Assembly (NCBI GenBank): GCA_963576785.1
Contig: OY756149.1
Coordinates: 1,488,001 to 1,552,000 of the forward strand
Direction: 5' to 3'
Length of the DNA: 64,000 nt
Source: Chlorophyllum brunneum
Taxonomy: Eukaryota > Basidiomycota > Agaricomycetes > Agaricales > Agaricaceae
The notes beneath the pieces were generated by a model that worked only from the letters and a program-made list of their open reading frames with translations, was not told the origin of the DNA and did no database searches. Of the stretch, positions 11,584-19,589 are shown piece by piece. Every line of letters begins with the position of its first letter. Positions within the stretch are counted from its first letter, which is position 1. The position numbers and the translations under genes are program-made.

Positions 11584-11877
11584 TGTTACGACCTTAGTCT
11601 CTGACTCAGGTTGCAAGCCTTTGGATAAAGGAAAGGAAGTAGAGAAAGGAAGAAGAGATGATACGATTGGTAAAGTGTAAGGAATACATCAAGTATTACT
11701 ACACTTTATATACTAATAGTGGCGGCTAATAATAAGGGAGACGAGTAGACGAGTCAGATAAGAGGCATAGCCTTTAGGGATGAAACAGGAGATGGAATGA
11801 GGAGTGAAACAGGTGTGAGGGTACACGAGGTAACAGGCGCGAGATAGGAATGAACGGTCTATCTATAGTTCGTAACA
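11584..11877 (-). repeat. Gypsy-3 3' LTR (294 bp)
   Basis: It runs from TGTTACG to CGTAACA on either strand. It differs from the 16236-16529 copy at two positions (an A/G within GAAGARGATG and an A/G within GGTAACRGGCG), about 99.3% identity, which implies a recent insertion. Confidence 0.97.
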
Positions 11878-11880
11878 ATA

Positions 11881-11889
11881 CCTCCCTTT
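11881..11889 (-). other. Gypsy-3 polypurine tract
   Basis: On the minus strand AAAGGGAGG lies 3 nt before the 3' LTR start. The same tract precedes the gypsy-1 3' LTR. It is the expected primer site for plus-strand DNA synthesis. Confidence 0.75.
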
Positions 11890-11984
11890 CAAGCTTCATG
11901 TCCTCATGATGCGTATTACTGTAAAGGTCCTTTGTAAGGTAAAACATACGGAGTTTGGAAAAGGTAGGAAGGCGCGATGAGAAT

Positions 11985-12821
11985 TTACTTGTTCATAGGT
12001 ATGGCAGCTCCCAGAGCTCTGGCCAAGTCCTTCTTGTTTCCTCCGATGAGAGGTGTCTTGTCAACACGTCGTAACCCGATCCAGAGGGGCGCATGGGGTG
12101 GACCTTCTTTGAACAGGAAGTGGGTGTGATTATTGTACGTGGTGTTGTCGTTGGTGTGATTGCTTAGGAGTTTATGTACTATGCCCCTCCAATATTCGTT
12201 GTCCTTTTCGCCTTCCGATTTCAACGTGTTGTATCCCTGCGGCGGGTGGAAGGTCATGGGTGTGATGGGGGGTACTACCGTGGTGAGGATGGTTTGGAGG
12301 TGGGCTACTTCCTCTTCGATGTCGGGGTGAAGCAGTTGATCGGCGGCTGTTGCTTCTTGTGTCTTTTGTTCGCATTTATGACAGATGTGATGTTGGATGG
12401 GGAATGGGTCGTTGCTAACAAGTAGTCGGTTGACGATGTGGTGGGAGAGGTTTTCTGTGCTCCTTGACTCGTATGTATTGAGTCGTTCGGCTAGGGCTAC
12501 GAGGATGCTATGCATCCGAGCTCGCATATTGGAGATGACAATAAGTTGCAGGTCGTCGTTGATTTCATATAGGTGTCTCTCTAACTGGTCTCTCCTTCCT
12601 TCGTCGATGATAAATTGATTGAGTCTTGGAGTGGCTTCGGACAGGGTATCCATTATTTTGGATGCCCCTTCTTGGGTTGCCTTTATTGCTGCTCCCAATA
12701 GTATCATAGTGTCGACTAGGGTTTCTCCTTCCACGAGTTCTTCATGGCTGGTTCTCTCTGGGACGAGTTCGTCGAATTCTTTGAGGTAGGGGTATGGAGT
12801 AAGTTGGCGTTCGGCGGGCAT
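11985..12821 (-). CDS. Gypsy-3 extra ORF (ORF3), 278 aa, unknown function
   Basis: This intact 278-residue frame lies between pol (stop at 12919) and the 3' LTR. The ATG at 12821 is conserved in gypsy-1 (2708), as is the 97-nt gap to pol. The sequence looks largely helical and charged, with a Cys/His cluster (HHICHKCEQ) near residues 145-155 and a Lys/Gly-containing C-terminus (GGNKKDLARALG). There is no signal peptide, transmembrane stretch or zinc-knuckle consensus, so it is neither a typical env nor a second gag. Synonymous and conservative differences dominate between the two copies. I do not recognise a family. Possible roles are nucleic-acid binding, particle assembly or integration targeting, but this is inference from position only. 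Confidence 0.85.
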   Translation of the reverse strand: MPAERQLTPYPYLKEFDELVPERTSHEELVEGETLVDTMILLGAAIKATQEGASKIMDTLSEATPRLNQFIIDEGRRDQLERHLYEINDDLQLIVISNMRARMHSILVALAERLNTYESRSTENLSHHIVNRLLVSNDPFPIQHHICHKCEQKTQEATAADQLLHPDIEEEVAHLQTILTTVVPPITPMTFHPPQGYNTLKSEGEKDNEYWRGIVHKLLSNHTNDNTTYNNHTHFLFKEGPPHAPLWIGLRRVDKTPLIGGNKKDLARALGAAIPMNK

Positions 12822-12918
12822 GGTGTGTTGTGAAGATAGTTGGCAAAGTCGAGGGTAAAGTGGATACCACGAGTGATGCGTTGAGTGTAGTGGTTGCTTG
12901 GAATGCGAGGTCTGTTGT

Positions 12919-14940
12919 TCATAATTGCTGCTTTTTACCTCCCCTTTTTATAGGTTTCGTCCTCGAAATTTTGCTCATAAACTCTTGTACTGCTTCCTTG
13001 GCATTTTCCAAATTTGCCTCATCTTCCCATGTGTCTTCTTCGGACGTATATCCTTTCCAGTGTATTAGGTACTGTTTTCGTTTTCCCCTTGTGCGGTGTC
13101 CTCGGACTTCATCTACCTCGTAGTGTTCCTCATCATTGATTATCTCGGGAATTGGTGGTGGTGGAGTGCGCTGGCTGTCATACTCGGGTTTGTGATAGGG
13201 GGAGAGGAGTCTGCTGTTAAACACGTCGTGTATCGCCCATGTTTCAGGTAGCTCCAGTCGGTAGCTTGTTTCACCTATTTTTTCTTTTACCCGGAATGGT
13301 CCGTATCTCCTATGATCAAGTTTTTTTGTCGGCCTTGTTGTCCTAATGTTGTCCGCTTCGAGCCAAACTTGGCTTCCTGCCCCATATTCGTGTTCTGGTT
13401 TTGTGCCATTCCGTTTCTCCATTTGCGTCTGGCTCTGTTGTAGCATCTCAATCGTTTTTTGGCGCATGTCTTGTAACTCTTGTATTCGTTCTGTGATCGC
13501 AGGTGCCTTGGATATGTTTGAGATATCCCCTTTCCATGGATGTCGTCCATATACTATCTGGAACGGTGAATGTCCTGTGGCGCTATGTGTTTTGTCGTTG
13601 TACTGGAATTCCGCTGTGCTGAGCCATTTTTTCCAGTTGTCCTGCGCATGGTTGATTACGTTTCTGAGGTATGCTTCTACCTCCTGGTTGACGCGCTCTG
13701 TCTGACTGTCTGTTTGTGGATGGTATGCCGTGGATAGGTTACATTGGGTGCCGGTTGCTCTACAAAGTTCTGCCATGAATTTTGACGCGAACTGTGGTCC
13801 TCTGTCACTGATGATTCTGCGGGGTATCCCGTGTTGTCTCCATATATCATCGCGATAAATATCTCCTAACTCTTCGGATGATAGGGTGGTATTGACTGCG
13901 CGTAATCTAATCATTTTGCTGAAACGATCGACAATGACAAGTATCGCATCATATCCTTCTGATTCTGGTAGTGGTCCTATCATGTCGATTGATATTTCTT
14001 CCCATGGTCCGATGGGTATTGGTAGTGGTGTTTTATCCTTGATAGTGTGTTCGTTCAGCTTTTTGTAATCCTGTACCAGGCGTTTGGTTCCGTCCTTTTT
14101 TGGTATAAAGAAACATGGGGTGGCGTAGGGGGATTGTGATGGTCTGATTCGTCCTGAGGCAAGGTTCTCATCGAGGAACTTCTGTAGTTCTTGTTTCTCT
14201 GTTATTGTCATTGGGTAGACCTTGGACTGTAGTACTGGGGGGGCATCTTCCAACAGGTTTATTTCATGGTCCCATACCGTGTGTTCGGGTAGTTTATCGA
14301 AGTTGCTTTTGTTGAATAGGTGGGTATATCGTCGGAGGTATGGTGGTAGGTCTTCATCATTCGTTCGGTCCGCCTTTTTCTCTTCAATGTGTTCCTTGAC
14401 TGCCCGTATTCTTTCGTTGAATCGTATGTTGCTATGTGATATTTTGCAATCATCCGGGCATCTGGCGAATCGTATGACGTGATTGTTCCAGTCGATTTCC
14501 GGGTTATGCTTGACCAACCAGTCGTGTCCAAGATATAAGTCCGCACTTTCCAGTTGGGTTACTAGTGCATCGATTTGTTCCGTATGGTTGCCGTTGTTTA
14601 ATACCAGTTGTGCCTTGTCCGTTATTTCTCCCTTTTTATTTTCTGTGCCGTCGGCATTGATCACTCTGATTGGGGTCTCCAAAGGTTTAGTCGGGATCTG
14701 TTCTTCGTCTATTGTTTGTTGTGCTATGCACGTGTGGGTGCATCCGGAGTCTACGAGGGTTGTGATTTGTCTGCGTCCTTTTCTTGTCTGGATTGTTGAG
14801 TCGAGGAGAAGTTCACGCGTAGAGTTTCGTTTTTGGGGAATCACATATCGTCTATTGTGGGATAAAATAGAAACTCTAGGTTTATTGGCTCGCGGGTTTG
14901 CGCCTACTCGGAGCCTTCGACAAAATCCTCTTTCTCCTCC
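12919..14940 (-). CDS. Gypsy-3 delta-pol: protease, RT stub fused to integrase and chromodomain
   Basis: The frame is open from about 14950 (overlapping the gag end) to TGA at 12919-12921. It is in the -1 frame relative to gag. No ATG initiator exists near its start; a GTG at 14844 is the first near-cognate codon, so fusion to gag by frameshifting is more likely. In order: aspartic protease (TLVDSGCTHTCI, about 14760), RT fingers (PYATPCFFIPKKDGTKRLVQDY), then a direct jump at about 14016-14030 into the integrase core (GPWEEISIDMIGPLP ... ISDRGPQFASKF). The C-terminus has a GPF module and a chromodomain (YLIHWKGYTSEEDTWED). The RT YxDD box, RNase H and the H-H-C-C integrase domain are missing, yet the frame is kept. 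The integrase core and targeting chromodomain look intact. Confidence 0.93.
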   Translation of the reverse strand, partial: GGERGFCRRLRVGANPRANKPRVSILSHNRRYVIPQKRNSTRELLLDSTIQTRKGRRQITTLVDSGCTHTCIAQQTIDEEQIPTKPLETPIRVINADGTENKKGEITDKAQLVLNNGNHTEQIDALVTQLESADLYLGHDWLVKHNPEIDWNNHVIRFARCPDDCKISHSNIRFNERIRAVKEHIEEKKADRTNDEDLPPYLRRYTHLFNKSNFDKLPEHTVWDHEINLLEDAPPVLQSKVYPMTITEKQELQKFLDENLASGRIRPSQSPYATPCFFIPKKDGTKRLVQDYKKLNEHTIKDKTPLPIPIGPWEEISIDMIGPLPESEGYDAILVIVDRFSKMIRLRAVNTTLSSEELGDIYRDDIWRQHGIPRRIISDRGPQFASKFMAELCRATGTQCNLSTAYHPQTDSQTERVNQEVEAYLRNVINHAQDNWKKWLSTAEFQYNDKTHSATGHSPFQIVYGRHPWKGDISNISKAPAITERIQELQDMRQKTIEMLQQSQTQMEKRNGTKPEHEYGAGSQVWLEADNIRTTRPTKKLDHRRYGPFRVKEKIGETSYRLELPETWAIHDVFNSRLLSPYHKPEYDSQRTPPPPIPEIINDEEHYEVDEVRGHRTRGKRKQYLIHWKGYTSEEDTWEDEANLENAKEAVQEFMSKISRTKPIKRGGKKQQL

Positions 14941-16142
14941 ATTTCTTGTTCATCGTCTTCGTTGATCTCTCTGATATGCGCTTTCTTGGGTGCCCGGCAG
15001 TTCTTCGAGATGTGGCCCTGTTTGCCACAGTTGTAGCACGTTATCTTGGTGTATGTGACTTTTGTCTTCTTCCTGCAGTATTTGGCAATGTGCCCATAGA
15101 GGTTGCAGTTATAGCACCTCGGTTTTCCCTTTTGATCGGTGTCTGCCCTTTGTCTTCCTATCTCCATGGGTTGTCCTCTGCCTCCATAAGTAACTCCGGT
15201 TGTGGTTCTGATATCTCCTCGGGTGATGTCTGTTGCTTTGTAGCCCTGTCCTACTGCGAGGATTGTAGTTTTCCATTTGGTGTATGTCGTTGGGACGGAG
15301 GTTGTCGGGTAGCCTACTATTGTTCGAATGATGTCTGCTCTGGTGTGGCGTTTGAGAAGGAATATTGCGTGGGTGTCGTCTGTCCCCGCTTGGGCTTTCA
15401 GTGCTTCGAACTCTATCAAGAAATCTGCCGTGTTCCTCTTTCCTTGTTTGAACGTTTCAATTTCTCCTTCTGCTATGGCTTTCCTATTTCCCAAGGAAAA
15501 TGTGGCTTCTATTTCCTTTGTGAAGTCGTCCCAATCTGGTGTCTTTTTGTTTTGGATGGCTTGTAGCTGCGTGTTGGCGTATGGACCTGCTAGTCCTCCT
15601 TTCATTCTTGCTAAAATTGCTACTATCTTCTGTTCTTCTTCGTCTATCTTGTTGAACATTAACCATAGGGATATTGCTCTCCACCAATCGTCAAATTGGG
15701 TTCTGTCTCCATTAAAATATCCTGGCTCTGGGGCTAGGTTCTTTGGGACGTTGACTTCTTCTGTCATTTCTGGTTCTGTCTCTGGTTCACTGTGTTCGTG
15801 GGTCTCGGCGATTTCTATATCGGCTGTGGCGTTGGCGACTTCTGTGTCGATTTCTTCTTCAAATGGAGCTGGTTCTTCGTCTGTGCTGTGCTCGGATTCT
15901 TTCTCGTATGTCTCGGCGATATCTATATCGGATGTGTTCTCGGCAACTTCTATGTCGAATTCGGTTTCAAATAGAGCTGTACTTTCGTCTATGCTGTGTT
16001 CGGATTTCTGCCGTTTAAGGCCTTCAGGGATTTCTGATTCTGTTGATCGTTTAGATCCTGTTGCTATTGGTGAACCCTGGATGTCTGTTGGTCTCGGAGC
16101 TCTGTGTCTTCTCGGTGTTCTTGATGAGCTACTGCTGCTCAT
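14904..16142 (-). CDS. Gypsy-3 gag (412 aa)
   Basis: The ATG at 16142 opens a 412-residue frame. It has a Ser/Arg/Pro-rich start and an acidic repeat-like region (two copies of a motif around EFDIEVAENTSDIDIAETYE and EIDTEVANATADIEIAETHE, residues about 55-105). A retrotransposon capsid domain follows (YFNGDRTQFDDWWRAISLWL ... FKQGKRNTADFLIEFEALK, about 130-250). Two CCHC zinc knuckles are present near the C-terminus (CYNCNLYGHIAKYC and CYNCGKQGHISKNC), with an acidic tail. It forms the particle and packages RNA. Pol follows in the -1 frame with about 50 nt of overlap. I see no canonical slippery heptamer in the overlap. Confidence 0.95.
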   Translation of the reverse strand: MSSSSSSRTPRRHRAPRPTDIQGSPIATGSKRSTESEIPEGLKRQKSEHSIDESTALFETEFDIEVAENTSDIDIAETYEKESEHSTDEEPAPFEEEIDTEVANATADIEIAETHEHSEPETEPEMTEEVNVPKNLAPEPGYFNGDRTQFDDWWRAISLWLMFNKIDEEEQKIVAILARMKGGLAGPYANTQLQAIQNKKTPDWDDFTKEIEATFSLGNRKAIAEGEIETFKQGKRNTADFLIEFEALKAQAGTDDTHAIFLLKRHTRADIIRTIVGYPTTSVPTTYTKWKTTILAVGQGYKATDITRGDIRTTTGVTYGGRGQPMEIGRQRADTDQKGKPRCYNCNLYGHIAKYCRKKTKVTYTKITCYNCGKQGHISKNCRAPKKAHIREINEDDEQEMEEKEDFVEGSE

Positions 16143-16222
16143 ATACTGCTGTCCTGGTCGGAGGCTATTATTCCAAGCCTAGCTACGAATAGTGGCACCT
16201 CTCTTGCAAGGTGAGTTGAATG

Positions 16223-16235
16223 ACACTTTACCAAA
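16223..16235 (-). other. Gypsy-3 self-priming type primer-binding site
   Basis: Immediately inside the 5' LTR the minus strand reads TTTGGTAAAGTGT. Its last 12 bases are perfectly complementary to ACACTTTACCAA in the LTR (minus strand 16330 to 16319), which lies about 31-34 nt after the TATA box and hence at the predicted RNA 5' end. This is the arrangement of Tf1/sushi elements, whose mRNA 5' end folds back to prime reverse transcription. Confidence 0.75.
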
Positions 16236-16529
16236 TGTTACGACCTTAGTCTCTGACTCAGGTTGCAAGCCTTTGGATAAAGGAAAGGAAGTAGAGAAAG
16301 GAAGAAGGGATGATACGATTGGTAAAGTGTAAGGAATACATCAAGTATTACTACACTTTATATACTAATAGTGGCGGCTAATAATAAGGGAGACGAGTAG
16401 ACGAGTCAGATAAGAGGCATAGCCTTTAGGGATGAAACAGGAGATGGAATGAGGAGTGAAACAGGTGTGAGGGTACACGAGGTAACGGGCGCGAGATAGG
16501 AATGAACGGTCTATCTATAGTTCGTAACA
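16236..16529 (-). repeat. Gypsy-3 5' LTR (294 bp)
   Basis: This is the second LTR copy. Read on the minus strand it holds a TATA box (TATATAAAG, plus positions 16356-16364), the presumed transcript start near 16330 and the self-primer sequence 16330-16319. It is followed on the plus-strand right side by TSD TGGTG. Confidence 0.97.
16356..16364 (-). promoter_or_regulatory. TATA box of the gypsy-3 5' LTR
   Basis: The minus strand reads TATATAAAG. The same box is present in the gypsy-1 LTR (3824-3830) and in the 3' LTR. Spacing to the self-primer block fits transcription starting at about 16330. Confidence 0.65.
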
Positions 16530-16843
16530 TGGTGAGTGCTAATAATAAGGGAACGGCATAAGGGAGTCATAGGGGATGAGTAGAACAAGTCAGTAAGAGT
16601 ACAGCTGTAAGGAATGAAACAGGAAACAAAATGGATACATAGGAATGATGAGCACAACAGGTGCATGATAGGAATGTACTATCATAATAAGGGAATGGAG
16701 TAAGAGAGTCATAGGGGACAAGTAGAATGAGTCAGTAAGAGTACAGCTGTAAGAGATGAAACAGGAAACAAAATGGATACATAGGAATGATGAGCACAAC
16801 AGGTGCATGATAGGAATGTACTATCTATTTATAGTTCATAACA
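16530..16843 (-). repeat. Diverged solo LTR, right part
   Basis: This continues the LTR begun at 11446 and ends ...GTTCATAACA at 16843, followed by TSD GTGCA (16844-16848), which matches 11441-11445. It is a relative of the gypsy-3 LTR but clearly older, and contains an internal tandem duplication. Confidence 0.9.
16542..16825. repeat. 142-bp tandem duplication inside the solo LTR
   Basis: Two consecutive units, 16542-16683 and 16684-16825, both begin ATAATAAGGGAA and end GGAATGTACTATC, with a handful of differences. The gypsy-3 LTR has a single copy of this segment. Confidence 0.9.
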
Positions 16844-16848
16844 GTGCA

Positions 16849-17190
16849 GCCACATACTGTTGATGTTAGGGAGGTTTCCCTTGATTATCTTGGCAGAAAG
16901 TTTACTCTTTATGATTGAGTAGACCACCCAGTACATCTGGATGTGTGTAGCATGTTTGATTGCCTCCTGACCTGTAGGGGCTGGGACAATTGCATAGGTA
17001 GGAATGAGAGTATGTATCTGCAACAGTGGTGTTAGCAAAAACTCATTGCCCAAAATAGCTATTCTGTCAGCAGAGACCAAAGTGAGAGCATCCTGCATCT
17101 AGTCTGCCCACTTATTATAATTGGCAGATCTGGAGAGAATGGGGATAGAGCTAAGTATAACAAAGATTGGAGAAGACATTTGTAGTCTAA
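16849..17190 (-). pseudogene. Copia-B gag relic, 5' part
   Basis: The minus strand from about 17180 reads a start (MSSPIFVILSS...) followed by a copia gag N-terminal motif (ANYNKWAD, stop, MQDALTLVSADRIAILGNE) and stays open to 16829. It joins the gag core at 11440 once the nested insertions are removed. An in-frame TAG replaces a Gln codon after NYNKWAD. Confidence 0.75.
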
Positions 17191-17414
17191 AAATGGACGT
17201 AATTAGCAATCAAATTCATGGACAATCAGATCTGCACTGTTCAAGCTATGAACCTATATACAGAAGCCTGTATAGAGTGTGAAACCAATTGAGTCATGTT
17301 AGAGAGATGGGCTAGAAAGACCATACTTTACAGGACAGGTCAGATTAGCCTATCTACAACCCACTTATAGCCAGTCATGGCATATGGGGAGCAGGCAATC
17401 TGGGGCCCATAACC

Positions 17415-17860
17415 TGTTGAACAGCACAGTAACACACAGTGGCAGATGGATAATCTGACTTACTGATAGTGTGGTTAGTAGGACAGTTAAGTACTAGTAA
17501 AGAGTTGCTGAGAAAGTCAAGTAGAGCAAAGTAGAAATCAAGTAGATTGTCTTAAGAAATATAAGGGAATACATGCTGCTTTATATACTAATTGTCTAGG
17601 TAGCAAACCCTAAGACCTATGAGTAATAACTACACATAATGAGTCAGTAATGACTACAGAGTCTCTTGAAACACTGCAATATCATCAATGGTATCCAGTA
17701 GCATAATTGGAGTGACAGAGTATCAGTCAGCTCATGGAATACATGAGAAAACAGTGTATAATGTGAGTCAGAGGGCGCAGCCTTGATGACAAATATTATA
17801 TGAATAATACTGAAGAGCTAGTCATATGGAATGCAGCTATAGTAAGCACAAATGACAACA
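17415..17860 (-). repeat. Copia-B 5' LTR (about 446 bp)
   Basis: On the minus strand it begins TGTTGTCATT and ends TTCAACA (terminal inverted repeat TGTTG/CAACA). It contains a TATA-like AGTATATAAAG (about 17585) and is followed by GGTTATGGGCCC as the likely primer-binding site. The U3 portion (17620-17860) is the part repeated at 6220-6458. Confidence 0.72.
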
Positions 17861-17911
17861 AAAAAATTGAACAAGGAACTGGACACTAGGGTGTAGATCT
17901 AAACAAAGCAT

Positions 17912-19288
17912 GTGCATGGAAAAGAGCTGCTTGATTGGGTTGGGGTACCCAGCAGAGTCATGGAGAACTTGTTGTCATGTAATGGCATTTACTGTAAAGC
18001 ATATATGCTCAGCCATCTCTTGTCTTACATCCAGAGACTTTATTTCTGGCTAGTGACAAGTCCCCTTCCTTCCTCTCATGCATCCACTGTAAGGAAGAGC
18101 AAATTGCAGCATGGGCTCATATTTCTCCCCATCGGGATTCTGTCCCAAATTCTCATGCATCTGGAATACCCGGGCCTACTCACAGTCAGGCTGGTATGTT
18201 GTTCTATCTATGTTTTTAGGAAGAAATATAAGGCTTGGGCAGATCTGCAGGACCCTTTACTCTGTCACAAATACCTCCCAGTTCTGGTGCAGTCATATTA
18301 CTGAGCTGCATAGGGTATATGAGGTATCCCCACATAAAGAAGGGTCTGAAAACTACACCATGGAGGAGTTGGGACAATAGGCTTTACAGTGAAGTTGAGT
18401 GCAGAGCATATTGGCAGATGTCATATGGCCATGCTTCTGCACACATACAGTCTTTCACACTTGTGTATACCATCGACTTGAACAGCACCAATCCTACACC
18501 ACATCTATTATTTGATCAAAGGAAAATTGATCCAGAAATAAATGGAAAGATGGGTGGCCTACAGGGTCTGGATAGATTGGCAAGCACCATGACTCTCCTT
18601 TCATATTGCAGGTTTCATCTGGGAAGAAGATGTGTAGGTTTAGTCTCCAGCTCTCCCAGTTTGGCTCAGACCTCTATAGAAAACTCATGAATGTACATAT
18701 ACCAAGTGGACCTTACTGGCCATAGCACAGATGCTATTTTGGTTGCCACAATGATTGCTATCTTTCAATGTTTCCAACTGGGTAAGACCTCCAGAGGAAT
18801 GACTCTCAATGACTACTACCTTGTCCAAGTCTGGCAGAGTCCTGGGGTGAAGAACAGAGAGATTGAGGTTTACAACTATCACCAGACCCTAGGGCACCTT
18901 GAGTACTCCTTGATTGACTCTAGCATCCATCCATATGAAAGGGGTCTATTGGTCTGTTCTGTGTTGTCTTGTAATTTCCCAGCTCATTCACCAGGTCTCT
19001 CTAGCTCATGGGATTCATTGATTACAATATATTTGCCATCTATTCTGGAAGACCTAGCTTGCTTTATATCTTTGAGCTGGAGTATGCCAATGTCCATCAA
19101 ACTGCTGTATGCTATCCTGGCAGCACATTGGACACAATCAGAGACTTGCTGGTTTCCTAGAATATCATGGATTACCATACTAGATTGCATGATAGAAGGA
19201 AGGCTTTATGGAATTGTGATACCCCATGATAAGAGGCTTCCCTCCACAACTATTGAGCTGGGCACTTGTGATATTGAGTAGTAGTGGG
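17912..19288 (+). pseudogene. F-box family pseudogene, 5' part (split by gypsy-2)
   Basis: This is homologous to the intact F-box gene at 42216-43826. An F-box core is readable at about 18118-18200 (ILSQILMHLEYPGLLTVRLV), followed by a degenerate intron and the exon with FWCSHITELHRVYEVSPH. Later blocks include the LVGHGADATL-type segment and DKRLPSTTIELGT near 19230-19265. Several stops occur, for example after MEELGQ near 18380. The coding relic stops at 19288, where gypsy-2 is inserted, and resumes at 25186. CpGs are strongly reduced compared with the paralogues. F-box proteins are substrate adaptors of SCF ubiquitin ligases; this copy is not functional. Confidence 0.85.
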
Positions 19289-19569
19289 TGTAAGCCATCA
19301 TACTTGGTGATGACTTTACTTAGAATGGGAACAGAACAGGAATAGGGCATGTATTTTTCAATACCTTTCTACTCATTGCCCACAAGCCTATATACTAGTC
19401 TTATTCCCTCCTCTCTGGTGCTTCCCACAAACCCTCCTTCTTTATGTGTCCCCATCTCATCCTGTCTCGACATTCTTAATATCCTGTCTTGACATTCTTG
19501 ATGTCCTGTCTTAACGTTCTTGATGTCCTGTCTTCAGAAGCAAGGCTGGTGTTAAGCCTGCAGCTTACA
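19289..19569 (-). repeat. Gypsy-2 3' LTR (281 bp), CpG-poor
   Basis: This is 44 bp longer than the partner LTR because a 22-bp unit (TCCTGTCTTGACATTCTTGATG) is present three times from 19460 to 19525 rather than once. By hand count it has 2 CpG dinucleotides against 10 in the other LTR. Most differences are C-to-T or G-to-A at CpG. Confidence 0.93.
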
Positions 19570-19589
19570 CTCATCCACCTCTTGAAGAA

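Larger units (their letters stand above)
11584..16529 (-). mobile_element. Gypsy-3: complete-ended Ty3/gypsy chromovirus with internal deletion
   Basis: The element is bounded by 294-bp LTRs (11584-11877 and 16236-16529) that differ at only two sites by my reading, and by a perfect 5-bp target duplication TGGTG (11579-11583, 16530-16534). On the minus strand it encodes gag, pol and an extra ORF, all open. Pol lacks the RT catalytic core, RNase H and the integrase zinc domain through an in-frame deletion, so it cannot replicate alone but could move in trans. It has a self-priming type PBS, a TATA box in the LTR and a polypurine tract (AAAGGGAGG, plus positions 11881-11889). Its base composition is CpG-rich, unlike its surroundings. 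It sits inside a related, older LTR. Confidence 0.96.
6220..17860 (-). mobile_element. Copia-B: Ty1/copia element carrying nested insertions
   Basis: This minus-strand Ty1/copia element has a 5' LTR at 17415-17860, gag (17190-16849, resuming 11440-10274), protease (about 10137-9972), integrase (about 9955-8800), a spacer, RT and RNase H (about 8060-6530), and a 3' LTR of which only the U3 part survives (6458-6220). Gag is split by a diverged solo LTR with TSD GTGCA, and that LTR is split by gypsy-3. Stops and frameshifts are spread throughout, so it is dead. Removing the two insertions leaves a roughly 6.2 kb copia. No matching target duplication is visible outside its ends, consistent with the truncated 3' end. 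Confidence 0.85.

Noticed and set aside
14898..15566. 222-codon plus-strand frame
   Set aside because: Antisense shadow of gypsy-3 gag; no motif.
15328..16182. 284-codon plus-strand frame
   Set aside because: Lies entirely antisense to the well-supported gypsy-3 gag; composition mirrors the acidic gag region. Shadow frame.
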